Shown one piece after another: positions 25,101 to 40,100 of a DNA stretch of 64,000 nucleotides (position 1 is the stretch's first letter; each line of letters starts with the position of its first letter). The DNA comes from Chromobotia macracanthus (Eukaryota > Chordata > Actinopteri > Cypriniformes > Botiidae), in the NCBI GenBank assembly GCA_036877525.1, contig JAZGTH010000074.1:5543501-5607500 (forward strand). The letters run 5' to 3'. The translations under genes and the position numbers were made by a program. The notes beneath the pieces were generated by a model. That model did no database searches and was not told the DNA's origin. It was given only the letters and a program-made list of their open reading frames with translations.

Positions 25101-28100
25101 TGTTCACCTCATGTGCACCTCTGTATGCCTGAGATGAGGATTATGAAATGGTCCCCTTTAAGAGGCTAGAAAAGGTTATTGACTGACCTCACCCTGATCC
25201 TCTCTTGACATCATCAGAGCCCACTGTGAGCTCAGCTCATTAAAATACTCTGCACATGACACAGAGTCCTTAAACAACTCCTCTCGCAAGATCCTAGAAT
25301 GCTAAAACATTCTAGCTTACCAAGACATCTAAAATGTCATATAATGTCAATGTCTTTCATAAAAATGGTCATAAATGTGCTATTTTCAAAGGAACAACCA
25401 CAGAGAATACAAAGTCTATAGTGCAGTTTTAAAGTAGCTCTTCACCTGAGAGCTGATTGATTCGTTATGTCTGAAAAGCCTTTGCTGAAGAATTTTCCTT
25501 ATGGAAAAATACTTATGAGAACAATTTATTGTTATTATTATTTATTGTGACTAATGTTATGGTTGTCACTGAAATATGTACATTTAACTCTTCTGGCTAT
25601 TGTCACAACTTTAGATCCTTTAGCCTTTTCTAGTAAAATCTAAAAAGGCCACAAAGCACAAAGAGATGTGACTCAGTGCCCCTGTAATGGTCACTCACAT
25701 GGTGACCTCTTCACACGTGTTTGTTTGTGGGCTTCTCTCAGCGGTGGCTGGATTTATGACTGATTAGGCAACACTGTGGAGGTCTAATGTGACCTGGAAT
25801 GGTGTGATAAAAATAAAATTAGCAAACAAGAAAGCAGGGAACTGACGCAAGACCAGAATGTTTACTGCATGCCTGTCTTTCTGTCATTCGTTTGGCGGGA
25901 GACATTGTGTTGTGTGTCTTCCAAAACAAATCTTCCTATAGATGTTAATTTTAGTGTGTGTTTACACTGCAAAAGCTTTATTATTGCATGGTATTTCCTT
26001 CTGTAAATTAAAAAAAGTGGCAATTATATATTAAACATTCACATTGTTTTGACAAATTATGGGACATTAGGTGAGCGTCACTATTGTGATTGCTCATACA
26101 TAACAGTATAAACACTGAAAAACACCCTAACAGTATGTTGTGTATATGTAGTGTCAATAATATATTTCAGATATCTCTATATAAAGAGTTTTGTAGCAAT
26201 CTAATCCTTTAAGGCATATTCCTGGTGTAAAGGATTTAGTCTTTATGACCTGGTTATATGAAAAACGACACATTGATTGTTAATACGTTTTTGTCCAAGT
26301 ACTTGGAGCCAAGTCTTGGATCTAAATATATTTTCTTGTTTCCAAACATTTTACTGACATATTTCTCTTCCAACAAAAAGAACTCTTTTGACCCTGACAC
26401 AATTTATTAAGGGTTTCAAGCATGAAGTGCTAAATAATATATAAAATCATCTAAAGTTACATAGGTAACCCGGTTCCCTGAGACAGGGAACGAGACACTG
26501 TGTCACAGCTTTTTATTCTCTGTCTCAGGAAACTGGGTTACATACATAACCTGAGAAATTCCCTTTAGAAGAAACTTGACACTGTATCATGCCAGTGACA
26601 CTGTGGGACACATGTGAAATCACGCCTATTTATAGACAGGTCCAGGTCATGTGAGACGTCATCAGACATCATCAGCTGTCTGAAGGAAATCTAAAGGAAG
26701 GCTGTGCAGGCATGACTGAAATTTGAAACGCAGTTACAAATGTAACCTGAAACATTCCCTTTTGAGGGAACTCATTACTGAGTCATGCCATTGATGCTGT
26801 TGAGAACGTTAATGCCCACTACACCACACTGGAAACAATGAGGGAAACATTAACACGGAGAACATCAGGAGCAGAAAAAAGACTGTTAACCCAGGAGGGC
26901 CTGAGCGTCTGGGGCTGAATTCAAGTCAGCCACAGGTGCATGTAAAATCTAATACATGTGTGTAGAGAGTATAAGCCTTCTGCAACACAAATATCACTTA
27001 GAGGTGCACCCCTAGACAGTACTCTGGATGATGCTACACTCCGAGTAGAATGTGCCCTGATGCCCAGAGGTGACACTAGGTCACAGGCCTCATAAGCCAG
27101 GATAATAGCATCCATGATCCAGTGAGATAAGCGTTGTTTGATGACCGCATTACCTCAGTTGTGGCTGAACCGGTTGCGACTGAACTACCAAAACAGACTA
27201 AGAGCTGAGAGGTCTTATGCCACTGGCTTGAGTGGTGGACATAGATCCTCAAAGCTCTAACTGTATACAACAAGTGGAGCCATTCCTGTTCCAATGACTC
27301 ATGAAGGGGAGGACAGCAGATGACAAAATCCAAACCAGCAGTGTCTACAGAAAGAGCCTGTAGATCCCCTACCCTCTTGAGCAATATCAATGCAAATAAG
27401 CATTGATAAGCCCCTTACAACTACAGTAAAGTTCCAAGTCTTTCAATAGAGGCCCATCAACAGGTTTGTGGCTATCAGAAACTGCGCCCACATAAACCTT
27501 GAGGATAGCAGGGGCTAACTGAGCAGAAAAGCACTCTGGAAGAAACTCACGCACTGAACCGATTGGGCAGTGAACTGGGTCAACATGGCGTTGCTCACAC
27601 CATGACATAGAGCTGCCACTTCAGGGCATACATGTTTTGAGAAGGAGGAGTTCTGGAACTCAAAACCATCTCTACCTTAGTTGAGAGACCAGCATCTAAG
27701 AGCTGGCTCCCCTAAGTGGCCAGACAGTGAGTTGACTCCTCGAAAGCGAACAAATCCACTTCTGCCTGGCCGTACCTCTGCCAAATGGACATCACCACTT
27801 GATGTGCCTGCAACTTAGTGGACTCCCAGATCACCCCTGAAAAAGCAGCTCTCTGTACTAGAAAAAGCACACTCTAAACCCTTGACTCTCAGCCCTAAGC
27901 ACCTCTTGATGCCGTGCAACTAGTTCTTATGACTTGGCCGTAACTAGCCAGTAATCTATGTAGTGTAGAATGCTGATGCCCTGGAGTCACAAAGGAACCA
28001 AAGCTGAATCCACACACTTTGTGAAGGTGTGTGGTGATAAGGCTAGATCGAAAGGAAGCATTCGATATTGGTAAGCTTCACCCCTTAAAGTGAACCTGAG

Positions 28101-31100
28101 AAAATTCATGTGTTCTGCCATAATCTCAATGTGAAAGTATTTATCCTTCAGGTCTTTGACAAATCGGTCCTCGGACTGAATTTGACACACCATCTGTTTG
28201 ACTATAAATATTTTAAATCTGTATCACCTCAGAGACAGATTCAAATGACACTGCCCCTCGTCCTTCTTGGGTAGTATGACGTAACGTCTGTAAAAGCCAG
28301 AATATCATGGAAGGGGGAACATGCTTTATGGCCCTAAGAGAGTCTGGAGCTTCTGGTCCAACACCTGCTGCTCTCCTCCTAATACCACATTCTGCAGAAA
28401 GCTGTTGAAATGCGGAGTACGGGAGGCAAACTGCATTCTGTAACCTCTCTATTGTGTTTAACAGCCATTTGGATATACTGGGCAGAAGAGTACACTGCCA
28501 GAAAATCAGAGAGAGGTATCTTCTCCACCTGTCTGTTGACCTGAATCAGTGAACTGTCAGGGAATGGTTGGGCAGGAATAAGAGAAGATGAGGCAGATGA
28601 ATCGCCTGAGGTGGCGGGGAAAGTAGAAGTGCCCTCTGGAAACTCAGAGAGTTGACAGCATGCTCACCGTCAAGCTAAAAAGAAAATGCAGAGCGAGCTT
28701 CTGAGGCTTTGCATGAGCTCATCTGATTCGATATAGTGCACAAGAGAAAAGGCGGAACCTGTCTTACACTGCTTTTCTGCCGAATCAAGCTGCGACCCCC
28801 ACAAGTGAAGCTGCCATTCTGCCTCAGTGGAAGCGGGACCCAAACTGCTGCAAATTAAAGAGAAACAGCCAGCCCCCTCGAGAGTTGACTTTGCATGCTG
28901 CACTTCTAAACAAAACACACACATATTATGCGTGTCACCCACCGTTATATAACAGGGCAAAGCAGCGTGCACTTCTTACATTTTTGACCACTCATCATAA
29001 AATGTTTTCTTTCACTTCTGGGTCTTTTCCTGTTCTCTGATATCTTTCTCTCCCTTAGCTCTCACCTGAACCTGGCACATGGTCAAACTTGCTTCCCAAA
29101 ACACAAAAGGCTGATGACCACTTTTGCAGGCACCTTTTTAAAGGCTACATGGTGTGCTACACTACATCACATAACCTGACCTGTCTATAAATAGGCATGA
29201 TTTTACACTTGTTCAGACCCAGGCACACCTGAAACATGTCCCCCATAGCTTTGAAAGAGAACGTTTAACATATACTGATACTAAATATTTTAAAGTGCCT
29301 GAACTCTGCCTGCAGCTACATTATTTATTTGTTTTTGCAAAATTGACAACAAATTGCGACCACCTCATCATCTATACTTATGCCCAGAATATGATGGCAT
29401 GTTGTAAGTTGATGGTTGTAAGTATATAAGTAGGTGAAAGGTGAAATGTGTTTTTGTGAGGAGAAGAGGCTGTGGTGTGTCAGAGCTGAACTCTGTGTGG
29501 TCCTACCTAAATTCAATATTCCAGCTCATAATTACGAGCTGGAACAGGCCAAATTAATATAAAAAGTAAAGGCTTTTAGGGGACCTCTCACAATTTTTTA
29601 TAGGTCAGCTTTATCTCAGGATTAAGACGGGAGTGGAAGAGTTGGGAGACCCAGGTTTGATATATTTCCATATATATCTTAGTAGTTAAGGCATGAAGGC
29701 AAAAACAGCATGACTTTTTGAGGAAGCTTGAAAAGAGGGAGAGATGCAAACAGAAAGAGGTCACAGTTTGGCTATTGCAACTGTATGGAAAATCACCCCT
29801 AGTTTGTTTGTAATTAAAGGTGAATCAAGCCAAAACCCTTTGTTTTCAAATGAATTAAGACATGGAAAGACCTGCTTTGACCAGCATGAATTTATGTTTG
29901 TCCAGGCCAGATGTGTTATATTTCTGTTGTGGTCATACTTTTCGGAATGTTGACCAGCTTCACCATCTTAATGTTTAAACCTATGAAGCCATACAATAGT
30001 CTTGTTGTTTGGTCTAGGACCAAATAGAAATAAGTCTTTTACTATTACTATTATTATTATTTTAGAATAGAAATTTAAGACTCATCATTAGACTTAAATG
30101 CAGTATACTTAGCCGCCCAGTGTTAGCCAGAAATTACCAGCCAGCCTGCAGTAAAATGTAACCCTGCAGCTCCGTGTGTCAGTGACCCTCACAGCCTGTC
30201 ATTAAGTGCTCTGTCCTCCGTTCTGCATTAAAGCTTTAACATGCCAGGAGAGTGAAATCATACATTTGGAGGTGAGAGGTTAAGTATGTGGTTTATACGC
30301 AGATGAAGAGCACATTACATGGAAGTGTACATTGAATGACACACAATGAATTTAAAGATTTTGAGAAAGAAAACACATTTTGAACTTTAACCTAGTAAAA
30401 GCAAGTCTACATGTAATGACGGAAGATAGACTCGTTAAAATCCATGTTTGTTGTCCATACGTCATGCAATATATGAGATCTTAAAAATGGTATGGCCCTT
30501 TTTGCCATATGCTCCACACTGGTAATGGATGGAAATTTACAACATTGTCTTCAAAGGGAAATTTGTTATGGACTCCATAGTGCTGCACACACACAATACA
30601 TTATCACGCTCCTACAGATTATTATATAAAACAGCTATTAAGACTTATACAAAAAATACAGTTTGGTTCATTAACATTTGTTGATGCACCTCCATCTTAC
30701 TACACAGTGCTTCAGTCAAGCAAACCTGAGCAGTTGTTTGTTTCGTTCTCCCTGTCGATTCTTTCTCCTTAGTACTCAGGGCTACTCAGGGTGGTATCAG
30801 CGGAAATGTAGGCAAAAGCGACTCAGCGGCCGATTGACAGGCACATGGTTGCCATTGTTTTCACACAACCTGTTTAAACTGCAACAATTAATTCCAAAGA
30901 GCGAAACACAAACAAGGGGGAGGTACATGTCAAACAAACTATAACTGGAAGTTGACCCACTTCCTTTGTCCTAGACATATTTCATGTCATCCATGATTTC
31001 ACTGACCTCTGACCCACATTCAAGCATATATGTATGTAGGAACATTTCTTCTCAGCTTGTTTGTGTCCAGCATAGCTTGTTTTTGATTTTATACTTCATA

Positions 31101-34100
31101 CATGGAATTGAAGTGAAATTGGGTCTCAGGCTCGTTGCTCATATCTTAACATGCCAAAGCATGTAGGTTCATGTACAGCACAGGAGATTTTCTGCCAGTG
31201 CTATTTTTTAAACTGATAAACCGTACTGTTTGCAGCTTTTCAGATTCATGAATGACTGTCTTTGTTTGCCATTAAATGTCCCGACCAACTTGCAGAGCCA
31301 TACAAAGTGCATTGATTTAACAATCAGTAAAATGAAGACTGATGAACCAGCAGGACATGAAGATCTTCCTACCTTTGAATTTCTGGGTATAATATACTTT
31401 GCTGCCTCTGGTAATGCAGGTCTGTCATCTTAGACCTTTTGAATCTTGTCAGATTGCTGGAATATACAGCACAAGAGCTGTCCCCTCTGGCATGTGAAAA
31501 TTTGATGGAAACTTGATTGCATGTGAGTGCTGCAGGGCTGTGAGTCACTCACCATGGAGATTTGCATTAGTAATCTGATGTAAAAACAACTTGTGTTGAT
31601 GGCATGTAGTGGAGATATCACTCTGTTCAACCTTTACTCTACTTTCTTGTTTAGTCTTCTCTGATGTAATATCGCCTGCTTTATACTGAACACCTACAGA
31701 AAATGAACTGAAGACTGTTGGAATATTTCCTGCAATCTCAACCATCTCTCTGCTGTCATCTGTTTAGATCTTTTGTTTACTTTAATGTTCACGTGCAGCT
31801 CATTAAATGCTATTGGCTCTTAGTATACGTACTCATACTTCACTATTTACGTTTTGTAGGCACAGCGTCTTATTTCAGGTGAGACCCTTAATTAGTTGCA
31901 GTGATACGGAATATCCGCAGTCTGCAGAAGTAAAGTAATAAAGTATATGATTTCAGTTTTTTTAACAAATAATAATATTGTATCAGAGTCCAGTAATATT
32001 ACCTTCTGCATTGTTGTTCACTTGTTGTACATGTAGAATGTGATGTGGTATTTGTCGTACCCCTCCAGCACTGTGATTGGATGGCTGGGTAAAAAGTGAT
32101 ATTGAGTACATATACATGCACAAACTTAATCCGATTATGCTCAATAAGCTAATAACATGTAAAGCCATGTAAAAGTGATATTTTCTTAAATCGGCATAAG
32201 GTCAAAAACGACTAACAAACAATCTGGCACAGGTAGTTTTTGCCAATTACCCCAATTTCTCGTTGCAACTAATTGCCTTTACCCAAACGTGAACATTTTT
32301 TTAACGCTCCATGCTGCTATTTTTCAATAATGTGAAAAAACAAAACAAAAATCCAATGTAGTCAAAAAATTTGCAGCACATTTTAAGTTCATCAAAGTAA
32401 GCTATAGACCTCAGCACTTTCTCTTTCTCTCACTCTAGATAAACTTTGGCTCTCCATCCACACAGAACCAGCTAAAAAAGCGCAGGGCTCCAGCACCTCC
32501 ACTCACTCCGACCCCCAATATACCTGAACCCATCAGCCCAACCCTTTTGCCTAGTGCACCCGTGCGGGCCCTCAGCATCCCGGTGCCAGCTGAGAGGACC
32601 CTGGTAAATGCTGCCACCAGCACGAAACCTCAAGCTGAGGATTCTGCATCCGATCTGAGTCACAGCATTGAGGACTTAGAACCAGCTAGGTCCATCTGCA
32701 GCAGCTCCAGTGGTGACAATGTGGCTGCAGAATCCAGCAGCAGCAGTCTAGCTGAGGAACCCATATCACATCAGGCTCAGGTGATGGCTGCCTACACCAC
32801 ATCTAAACCAGATCCTGAACCTGTACCTGAGCCCAAGGAGAAGCCACCTCCCTGTTCTACAGCAAAAGAGGAACCAGCTCTAAGTTCCACGGTGGAAAAG
32901 ATGGAATCAGTGATGGAGATAAAAATGGATGAGATGGAGAACAACCGCAATAGTGGAATAGGTAATGTAACAATGTTTTTAATCGAAAGATTCATTATAC
33001 ATTTAGAAATGGAGGAATGTTGTTTTATGTTTTGTAAAGGGCAGCACTTTGAGTGAATATACAGCTATTTTCACACATGCAATCTGTAGAGTACTTGTGT
33101 CAACTTATTTAGAACTTTGTAATTGGCTTAACCTTTGACAGCAGACAGAAAGGGATCATGACATGAAGATCAAATTTCCCTTGATCTTTTGACATATAAG
33201 AGGTCTTGGTATCATTATACAACCTGCAAGTTTTATAGCTTAAAATGTCCTCATTAATAACAACAGCGTTTATGTAATCGTTTTTTGGAAAAAAATGAAT
33301 GCAAAATAGCTGGATTTATGATGTCACAAGGTAGATTCATTTTCATATAACCTGCCCCAGAGCAAGATAACAACACCTGCTTTTACGTCATCGCATCATT
33401 GGCTCTGGTCTCCACAGTCATTCAGTCACAGAGAAGTGGAAACAGTCCTTGTCTGACATAACATCACAGCAACATTGTCTTTGTTTCTGAAGTAATCCAC
33501 CACGACTTTGTGCAGCAGGCTGAAGAGAATACTTTGGAGGAGTGAGTGGATCTGAAGGCTTTGTTAAACACAATACGATTCACGATACGATTGTGTTAGC
33601 GGTAAAATGTCAGGCAAATGCTGTGCTGTTCCTTGCTCTTTAAATAGAATGTCTTTGCAAATTTATGGGCTAAAACGTTTACACCCAAAGGTTCTTAAAG
33701 GGGAACACTCAAATCTGAGTGTTTTTTAATTACAAGATGTTTTACTGGCATATTATAAATAATATTACAATTACACCACATTGAACAAAATAAAATGTCG
33801 TGGCATTTTTAATGTATAACATTAAAATAATCAGCTATTTCAATAATGGATCCTGATATGACATTTAAAAGGAGAAATGGCATTAAGTTTACAGGAAAGC
33901 CTGTACGTAAAAGTGCTTGTTGGGGTTTATATCACGTCTTCCTCTCCCAAGGTCTTACACTCTCTTAGTTCAGCACTAAATCAGTTTAATATTGAATCTG
34001 TGATGAGTGTGAATGTGGAGAGGAGAACGACAGGATAAGACGACCAGTATATCGGGTTTCAATTTTCAGCTCCAGGCTAACTTTATAACGCATCACTGAT

Positions 34101-37100
34101 TCCTGAGAGCATAACATACCGTCCCCTGGCCAACATGTTCCCGGTAATACACAAAGCTGAATTAACTGGATTATCACATTTACAGTTCCAAGTATGATGA
34201 TATCACTACAATATGTTGATGAGTATGCAAACAGTGATATCTGCTTTGGCAGAGACAGGTACACAAGGCACGCGTGCAAATAGTTCCGTCATCTCTATAA
34301 AAATTCAGTATGTTTCTAGATGTTTGGGGTCAACAACTGTGTGTGATGTTTGTCCTCACTATGCTACAAAATGTTGTAGATTAAATGGATCAGTCTCTGC
34401 TTTCTAGTTTAACAGTGTCTTGGGAATTAAAAAGCAAAACAAGAGTATTTAACATTAAAGAATGCTAAAAGTGCTTACCAGGCATCGGCTACAGACTTTG
34501 GTAACATCTTCAAAATTTCAATGTGAAAGCAAAAAGGAAAAATGAGAGAGTGGGGGAAACCAGTTATCGATTAAGGGCATAAGATTTACCTTTACTTGTG
34601 TAAAAGACTCAGGGATGAGAAATCTGGTGTGAGGAGGCCAGGCAACAATACGGCAAACTCTTTAATGGATCTGTGTCACACCTACAGTATCAGTTGCAGA
34701 CTAATGCACTAATGCAGTTGATCTCCTGGGCTTTTCACACACAAAGGTTTGTTTTAACCCTGGTTTAACAAATTCTTGAGTTATTTCATTCCACGTTTCA
34801 CACTGTGCATATTTTATCCTGTATTAATTAATCTTAGTATTGGGCTAGTACAAAAACATGCACAAGAGCCTTTCCCCCCAAACGTCCAAAATGTTTCTGC
34901 AATTGTGCAAAGTGCATGCATATTTAATGTTGATTAAAGGTGGTCTGTTGCTAAACAACTTGCTTTATTATTGTAACCCCATATTGACCTCTTTTTAATG
35001 CAAGCAGAGGTTCTAGATCATTGCAGACACAAAGTTACTCATAAACATTTAACATAATTCAGTTTAATAACATTGTCTAAAACATTTAGGATTTAGGATT
35101 AGGAGTCAGCTTGGTTGACAACAGTTCAACAAATTAGATTTACTAACTCATTTCCTGCCTTCTGCATTTTGGATTTATTTTTTATTGTAATTTTTAAAAC
35201 GCTTTATTGAGTTGATTTATATAGCAGCCAGGTCACTCAGTGAAGAGGAGTAATAAATAAAGCTTTAGACTCATTCTGAGTTTTTACTGCACATAGATCA
35301 AAATCCATATGGCTTTAACATTAAAACGATGTCGCCATAATCTTAATTATAATCTTGAATTCATTGAGCACAATAATTCAGATCCTTGTGTCTAATGAGC
35401 TAGTCTATTCGGTCTCTCCGTCATTTAGATAATATGGAAACCTTTGTCAGCATTTGAAGGCAAACACTGTTATTTCACATTTTATTCCTCAGTTCTTAGT
35501 TACCATTTGCTGAGAGGAAATGTATTTAATCCCCATTAACTTTAGTCCTATGCATGTATTTATAAAATATGATATTTACCCCCCTGAGGCTTTAGCCGTA
35601 GACTCACCATTCATCATGGCAGTGCGGCTAAATGTGTCATGCAGTAACTTAATGGAGCTTTCCTTTTGTTAGCTGCTGAGCTATTATTAATCTTGCTTGC
35701 TAGGCTAAACGCTGTCCCAAAACACAAGCATTGTTTCTCGTTAAACCCCTGCTATCTTCAAGATAACCTCCACAGGAAAGACAAATGATAATGAGTAAAC
35801 GTTTAGACTCCACACAGGGATAAGTATTCCTTTACTGTGTTATTCTGTTACATGATTATTCTAATGAACACATGCAATGAACACGTCTTATTTGCTGACT
35901 ACTCCAGTCTCTGAATATATATTAAAATTATATTAAAAAGTGGATAAACACTGAGAAGAATGGAAATAATTTTTAAATGATTTCTAGTTGCCTCTTCAGG
36001 TTGACTCGCTTGTTGTATTCCGCACTTATAAGTCGCTTTGGATAAAAGCGTCTGCTAAATGAATAAATGTAAATGTAAATTTCAGAATAACATTTAAAAT
36101 CAGCTGTTTGTGTAAGCATTTGATCCCCTCATCCTACTACAGTATGTTTAAGCCAATACCAGTTGACAACATTCAAAGTTGTTTAGGGTAAGTACTTACC
36201 ACTTTAGTTCAGGTGTAATATTCCAACCTGACCTTCTGTTTGGGATCGTTGTCCTACACTTGAACTATCTGTAAAGATTTTTAACAGTGTGTCCTGTTGC
36301 TGCTATTGTCATCATGTCATCACCATTATACTTCACTGTTGGTGTAGAACGGTGGTAAAGTTAGTTTTGCATGTACTTTCTCGCTTGTTCAATAATAGTC
36401 TTGATGTTGGTACTCTGTAACCAATACACTACAGTAGTAAGCTTTGTAAGCTGTACTTTGGTTCTGTGAGAGTGGATCCTCTCGTATGTTTTACATATGT
36501 GCTTCAGGCTTGCATAGGTGTTTTGAGGCTTCACCTATGTAAACTTGTGCAACATAGGAAGGGAACGCTAAGGTTGAGGTTATGGTTTAAATACTTTGGT
36601 GAGGCACTGCAGATATTTTTTTAAATCCCTAAATCAACCCTGGAAACAGTTTCTGGCTCAAAACTAACCCACACTTTATTTATTCATTGAAGTTTTGGTG
36701 ATTAGCCCAGTATTTTAATTAGTGGTTAAAAGTATTTATAGATCCTTTAAATTAATATTAATGAGACAAAAAATATGTATGATAGTAGGACACGTATAGT
36801 AGGCATGCTTTTTATGCCATTGGCATATTTTTATGACATTATTATGACATTATTTTTCCATAATAATTGCTCACAAGTAAATAATCTTATACACCTGTTG
36901 CATTTCAAGTAAACATGCCTTTTTAAAGATGTTTAGATATCTTTAATGAAAAACAACAAGAAATTAACCATATATTTACCACTAGCAATAAAATATTTCT
37001 TACAGCAGCCCACAGCTGAACTTGAGTGTTCCACATGTATAAACATTATTTCTTGTATCAAGCCACACTCAATGTTTTATACTGTATACAGGTGTTAATC

Positions 37101-40100
37101 ATCAATTTCTACCAAAACTAAAATTGGGCCCATTGCGAGAAGCATCCCAGGTCAATTCCAGCCCTGCTCCTTCCTCTGAGGAGAAGTCTGAAGATGCCTC
37201 ACACAGTCCTCTACAGACAGCACCTCGGTGTACGTCCCAGACTTTAACATCAAGTATAAACCCTTTTAAACCTCTTCAGATCTGCTGCCTCTTTATGTCT
37301 AACAACATTGTTTCATCAGTTTTTGTCAGTTCTCCACAGATCTACTCCATGAATTTAAAGCCTCACTCTTTTCTCCTCTTGTCCACTTTGCTTGTGCTTG
37401 CGCATAGTATTTCTGCGAAGGCTGAGCTGTGACTAAATTCCAAATAGTCAATAGTTCAGACTGTCCTTGCTCTGACAGGTTCAGAAGAAGGATCTCTTCA
37501 TTTCAGCATGTGTCATCATTTCCTCTTTGCTCTGCCTCTCTTTGATGAGCGAACCACTTTATACAGCTTGTATTGTAAGAACTCATATGAGCAAGGTTGG
37601 ACTTCTGTTAAGATAATAATTAGTCATAGAGCAACAGAATTGTGGATGGATTGGACGTGTTTTCCCAAACACTTAGTTAATGTTTGGTATAACTGCATCG
37701 TTTGGCATTGTGCCTCTATGTCCTTGAGTTCTGCTGACACACTGGCTGAGGATGGTCTCTGTGTGGCCTGGATTTGGCATTACGTTTATTGCTATACTCA
37801 GTCAAATGAAGAGAAGCAAAACCATGAAACATAACATACCTACCCTAACATACCTGCCAACTCAGACTCAGTATGCTGTGAAAATGCTGCCAACAAGGTT
37901 ACAGTACATAAAAATGCTAGCACATAGGATTGCACATGTTAGGTCTGTTTTATGGACCTACTACATACGATCAACTGGAAACCATTACATGTTGTATTTT
38001 TAGGATACGTAAAAAAGCTAGCTATTGTTTAAGCCTTAGTACAGCGGAGCCTGCAAGTTTATGCGAAAAGCGTCAGTTCCATCATCATCATGTCCTCCAC
38101 AGAATGCTATTAAACACAATATATAATTTCAGATGTGGTTAAAATGTTTGTTTCAGAAATATGACCAATGATAGGACTCTCCTATGATGCTCGTATATAC
38201 ATTGTTGGACATTAATAGGGGACAAGGAAATAAAGTAGTGAAGATTGTAAAAGATGTTTTAGGAGAGGTTGTTTTTTTTAAACCAAAAAGAAGCACTCAC
38301 ATACTGTTATTCACGTACTATACACTTCTTTCCTCTCTTATTTCCTCTGCAGTCTACTGCTGCGCACCCATGTCTCTGCGTTCTGGACGCCGGTGAACCT
38401 TGTCTTTTCATTTTCTGATTCATCTTTTTTTGCCTGATTCCTGTTTCTGCTCACCTGCTTCAGCCCTGTTTCTTGCTGAAATTTATTTTCTAAAGCTTAG
38501 TTCAAGCCATCACGTGAGACTTTTTTATCTGTCTGTAAATGCATTTCTGTATTGCATCTGATGAGAACTGGGGTGAGGGAAAGGAAACCGTACAGCAAGA
38601 TCAAATGTGTCTAAGGTGCAGGGAAGCTCTTTATATAAGGAGTTTAGACTGATCTTTGGAATTTGGTTTGAGGGATATTAAAGCATGTGATGTGATGTTA
38701 ACCGTTCCGTGACAGCCTTCAAATCCATGCTCACAGGTTATATAGCAAAAACAATTTTGTTTTACACCTGTTGCATGCTGGTTTGCTTCAAAAGGAAAAT
38801 GTATGTTCATTTAAAACTGTTACCTGCTACAGTAACGCAGTGATTTACTGTGACAACAAGAAATGAATTGAGAGTGATATTATTGCCCTTGTTTACATAC
38901 GCTCAGCTTTGATTTAGCATGAATGAAGAGGTAAATGCTGTTTTGATTCACGGATCTGTCCTCAAGGGTGTCCACAAATGATAACTTTCTGATGGACTTT
39001 CAGAAATTTTGTGCACTTTGTTTTGACAAAAGCCTTATCTTTGTCAGCGAGAATCTGTTTGACCTGTTTAATTAAATAATTTGACAACTCACGTGTGCCC
39101 TTGATCTTCTGTTCTTTTATTCCGATTACTGTTGCAGTAGCATATTCTGTAATGTTAGCTGTGAGGTTCTTGCATTTAGATGTTTCCATTACATTAATGT
39201 GTAGTCAGCAGTATGACAACCCATAACGCTTATGTGTTTTCTGTGTCGGTTTTTAGGGGAAAAGCTAAGCATAATGATTACATGATGACCTGTAAACTCT
39301 TCAAAATAAAGGTTCCAGAAAGCTTCTTTGTTGGGCTATATGGTTCCCTGAATAACCTTTAACATCCACTTTCTGTTGCACAAAAGGTTATTTGCAATGG
39401 AAAAAAGGGTATCATCGGGCTATAAAAAGGTAAGAAAGAAATGGATCTTTTAAGAACCTTGGACTAAAAAAGACTTTTTTAGCACCTTTGTTTTTAATAT
39501 GGTAATAATGTGTGGTAAAAAAGGTGCTTCACGAATCCATAAGAGAACCCTTTTGGCTGTATGGTTCCATAATGAAACTTTAACCCAATTGCAGAACAGC
39601 TTTCGACAAAAAATAGTTCATTTGAACAAAACCTCCCTTGAGGGGGCAAACAAGAATCAAAGGCAAGGCAAAGACAAGAAATAATTTAAACAAGAAAACC
39701 AAAACAAGACTACATTATATAAAAATATAAAAAAAGTTGAGCTCAAAAACTAGAAATGAGGTAGACTTCTTGGCTTACTACATGACAAGAAACAATACAC
39801 CAGCACAAGACACCAAACACAAGGGCATTAAATAGGAAAGCAAACAAGCCAGGTAATAGGTCAGGCAGGTGAGGGAAATAAACTAAAGAAGGGATAATTA
39901 AAGAGGAAACAAGAGGACAGGGTCGAGACTCAAGACAGGAGAGCACATGGCACAAAGTAAACAAACAATGGCCATGTGCTTCCACAGATCACAAAGACAC
40001 AGTCATCTTGACTCTAAAATATAAGAACCAAGACTAGAATAGAGTCAGGATCCAAACATCATGCTCTGACACAAAGCACAAGGACTGTCAGGATCCTGGC

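Larger units (their letters stand above)
26465..29270 (-). mobile_element. DIRS-type tyrosine-recombinase retrotransposon, decayed
   Basis: Minus-strand order is gag (about 28972-28670), reverse transcriptase (about 28193-27987) and tyrosine recombinase (about 27608-26921), the DIRS arrangement. DIRS elements use a recombinase instead of an integrase and so make no target duplication. The left end has the hairpin GTTCCCTG-AGA-CAGGGAAC (26473-26491) and a larger inverted repeat (26465-26541). The right limit is approximate. All coding parts are frameshifted. Confidence 0.85.
24832..32438 (+). other. cobl intron after exon e (largest)
   Basis: 7607 bases, GTTTTA...CTCTAG. It carries the second DIRS-type element (about 26465-29270). 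The flanks 24.9-26.4 kb and 29.3-32.4 kb hold no gene that I can support; a short imperfect palindrome CCAGCTCATAATTACGAGCT lies at 29521-29542. Confidence 0.65.

Noticed and set aside
32547..32995. Long frames on both strands over cobl exon f
   Set aside because: The minus-strand frame is the shadow of the Ser/Pro/Glu-rich coding exon.
33607..33680. THAP-like start (MSGKCCAVPCS)
   Set aside because: Only one Cys pair can be seen and no AVPTIF-like end follows. Listed only as a possible repeat trace.
38353..38393. Possible extra cobl exon (CTCTGCAG ... CGCCG|GTGAAC)
   Set aside because: The splice-like sites are good, but 41 bases in phase 1 would leave in phase 2, which does not fit the next exon. 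Its peptide has no similarity to Cobl.
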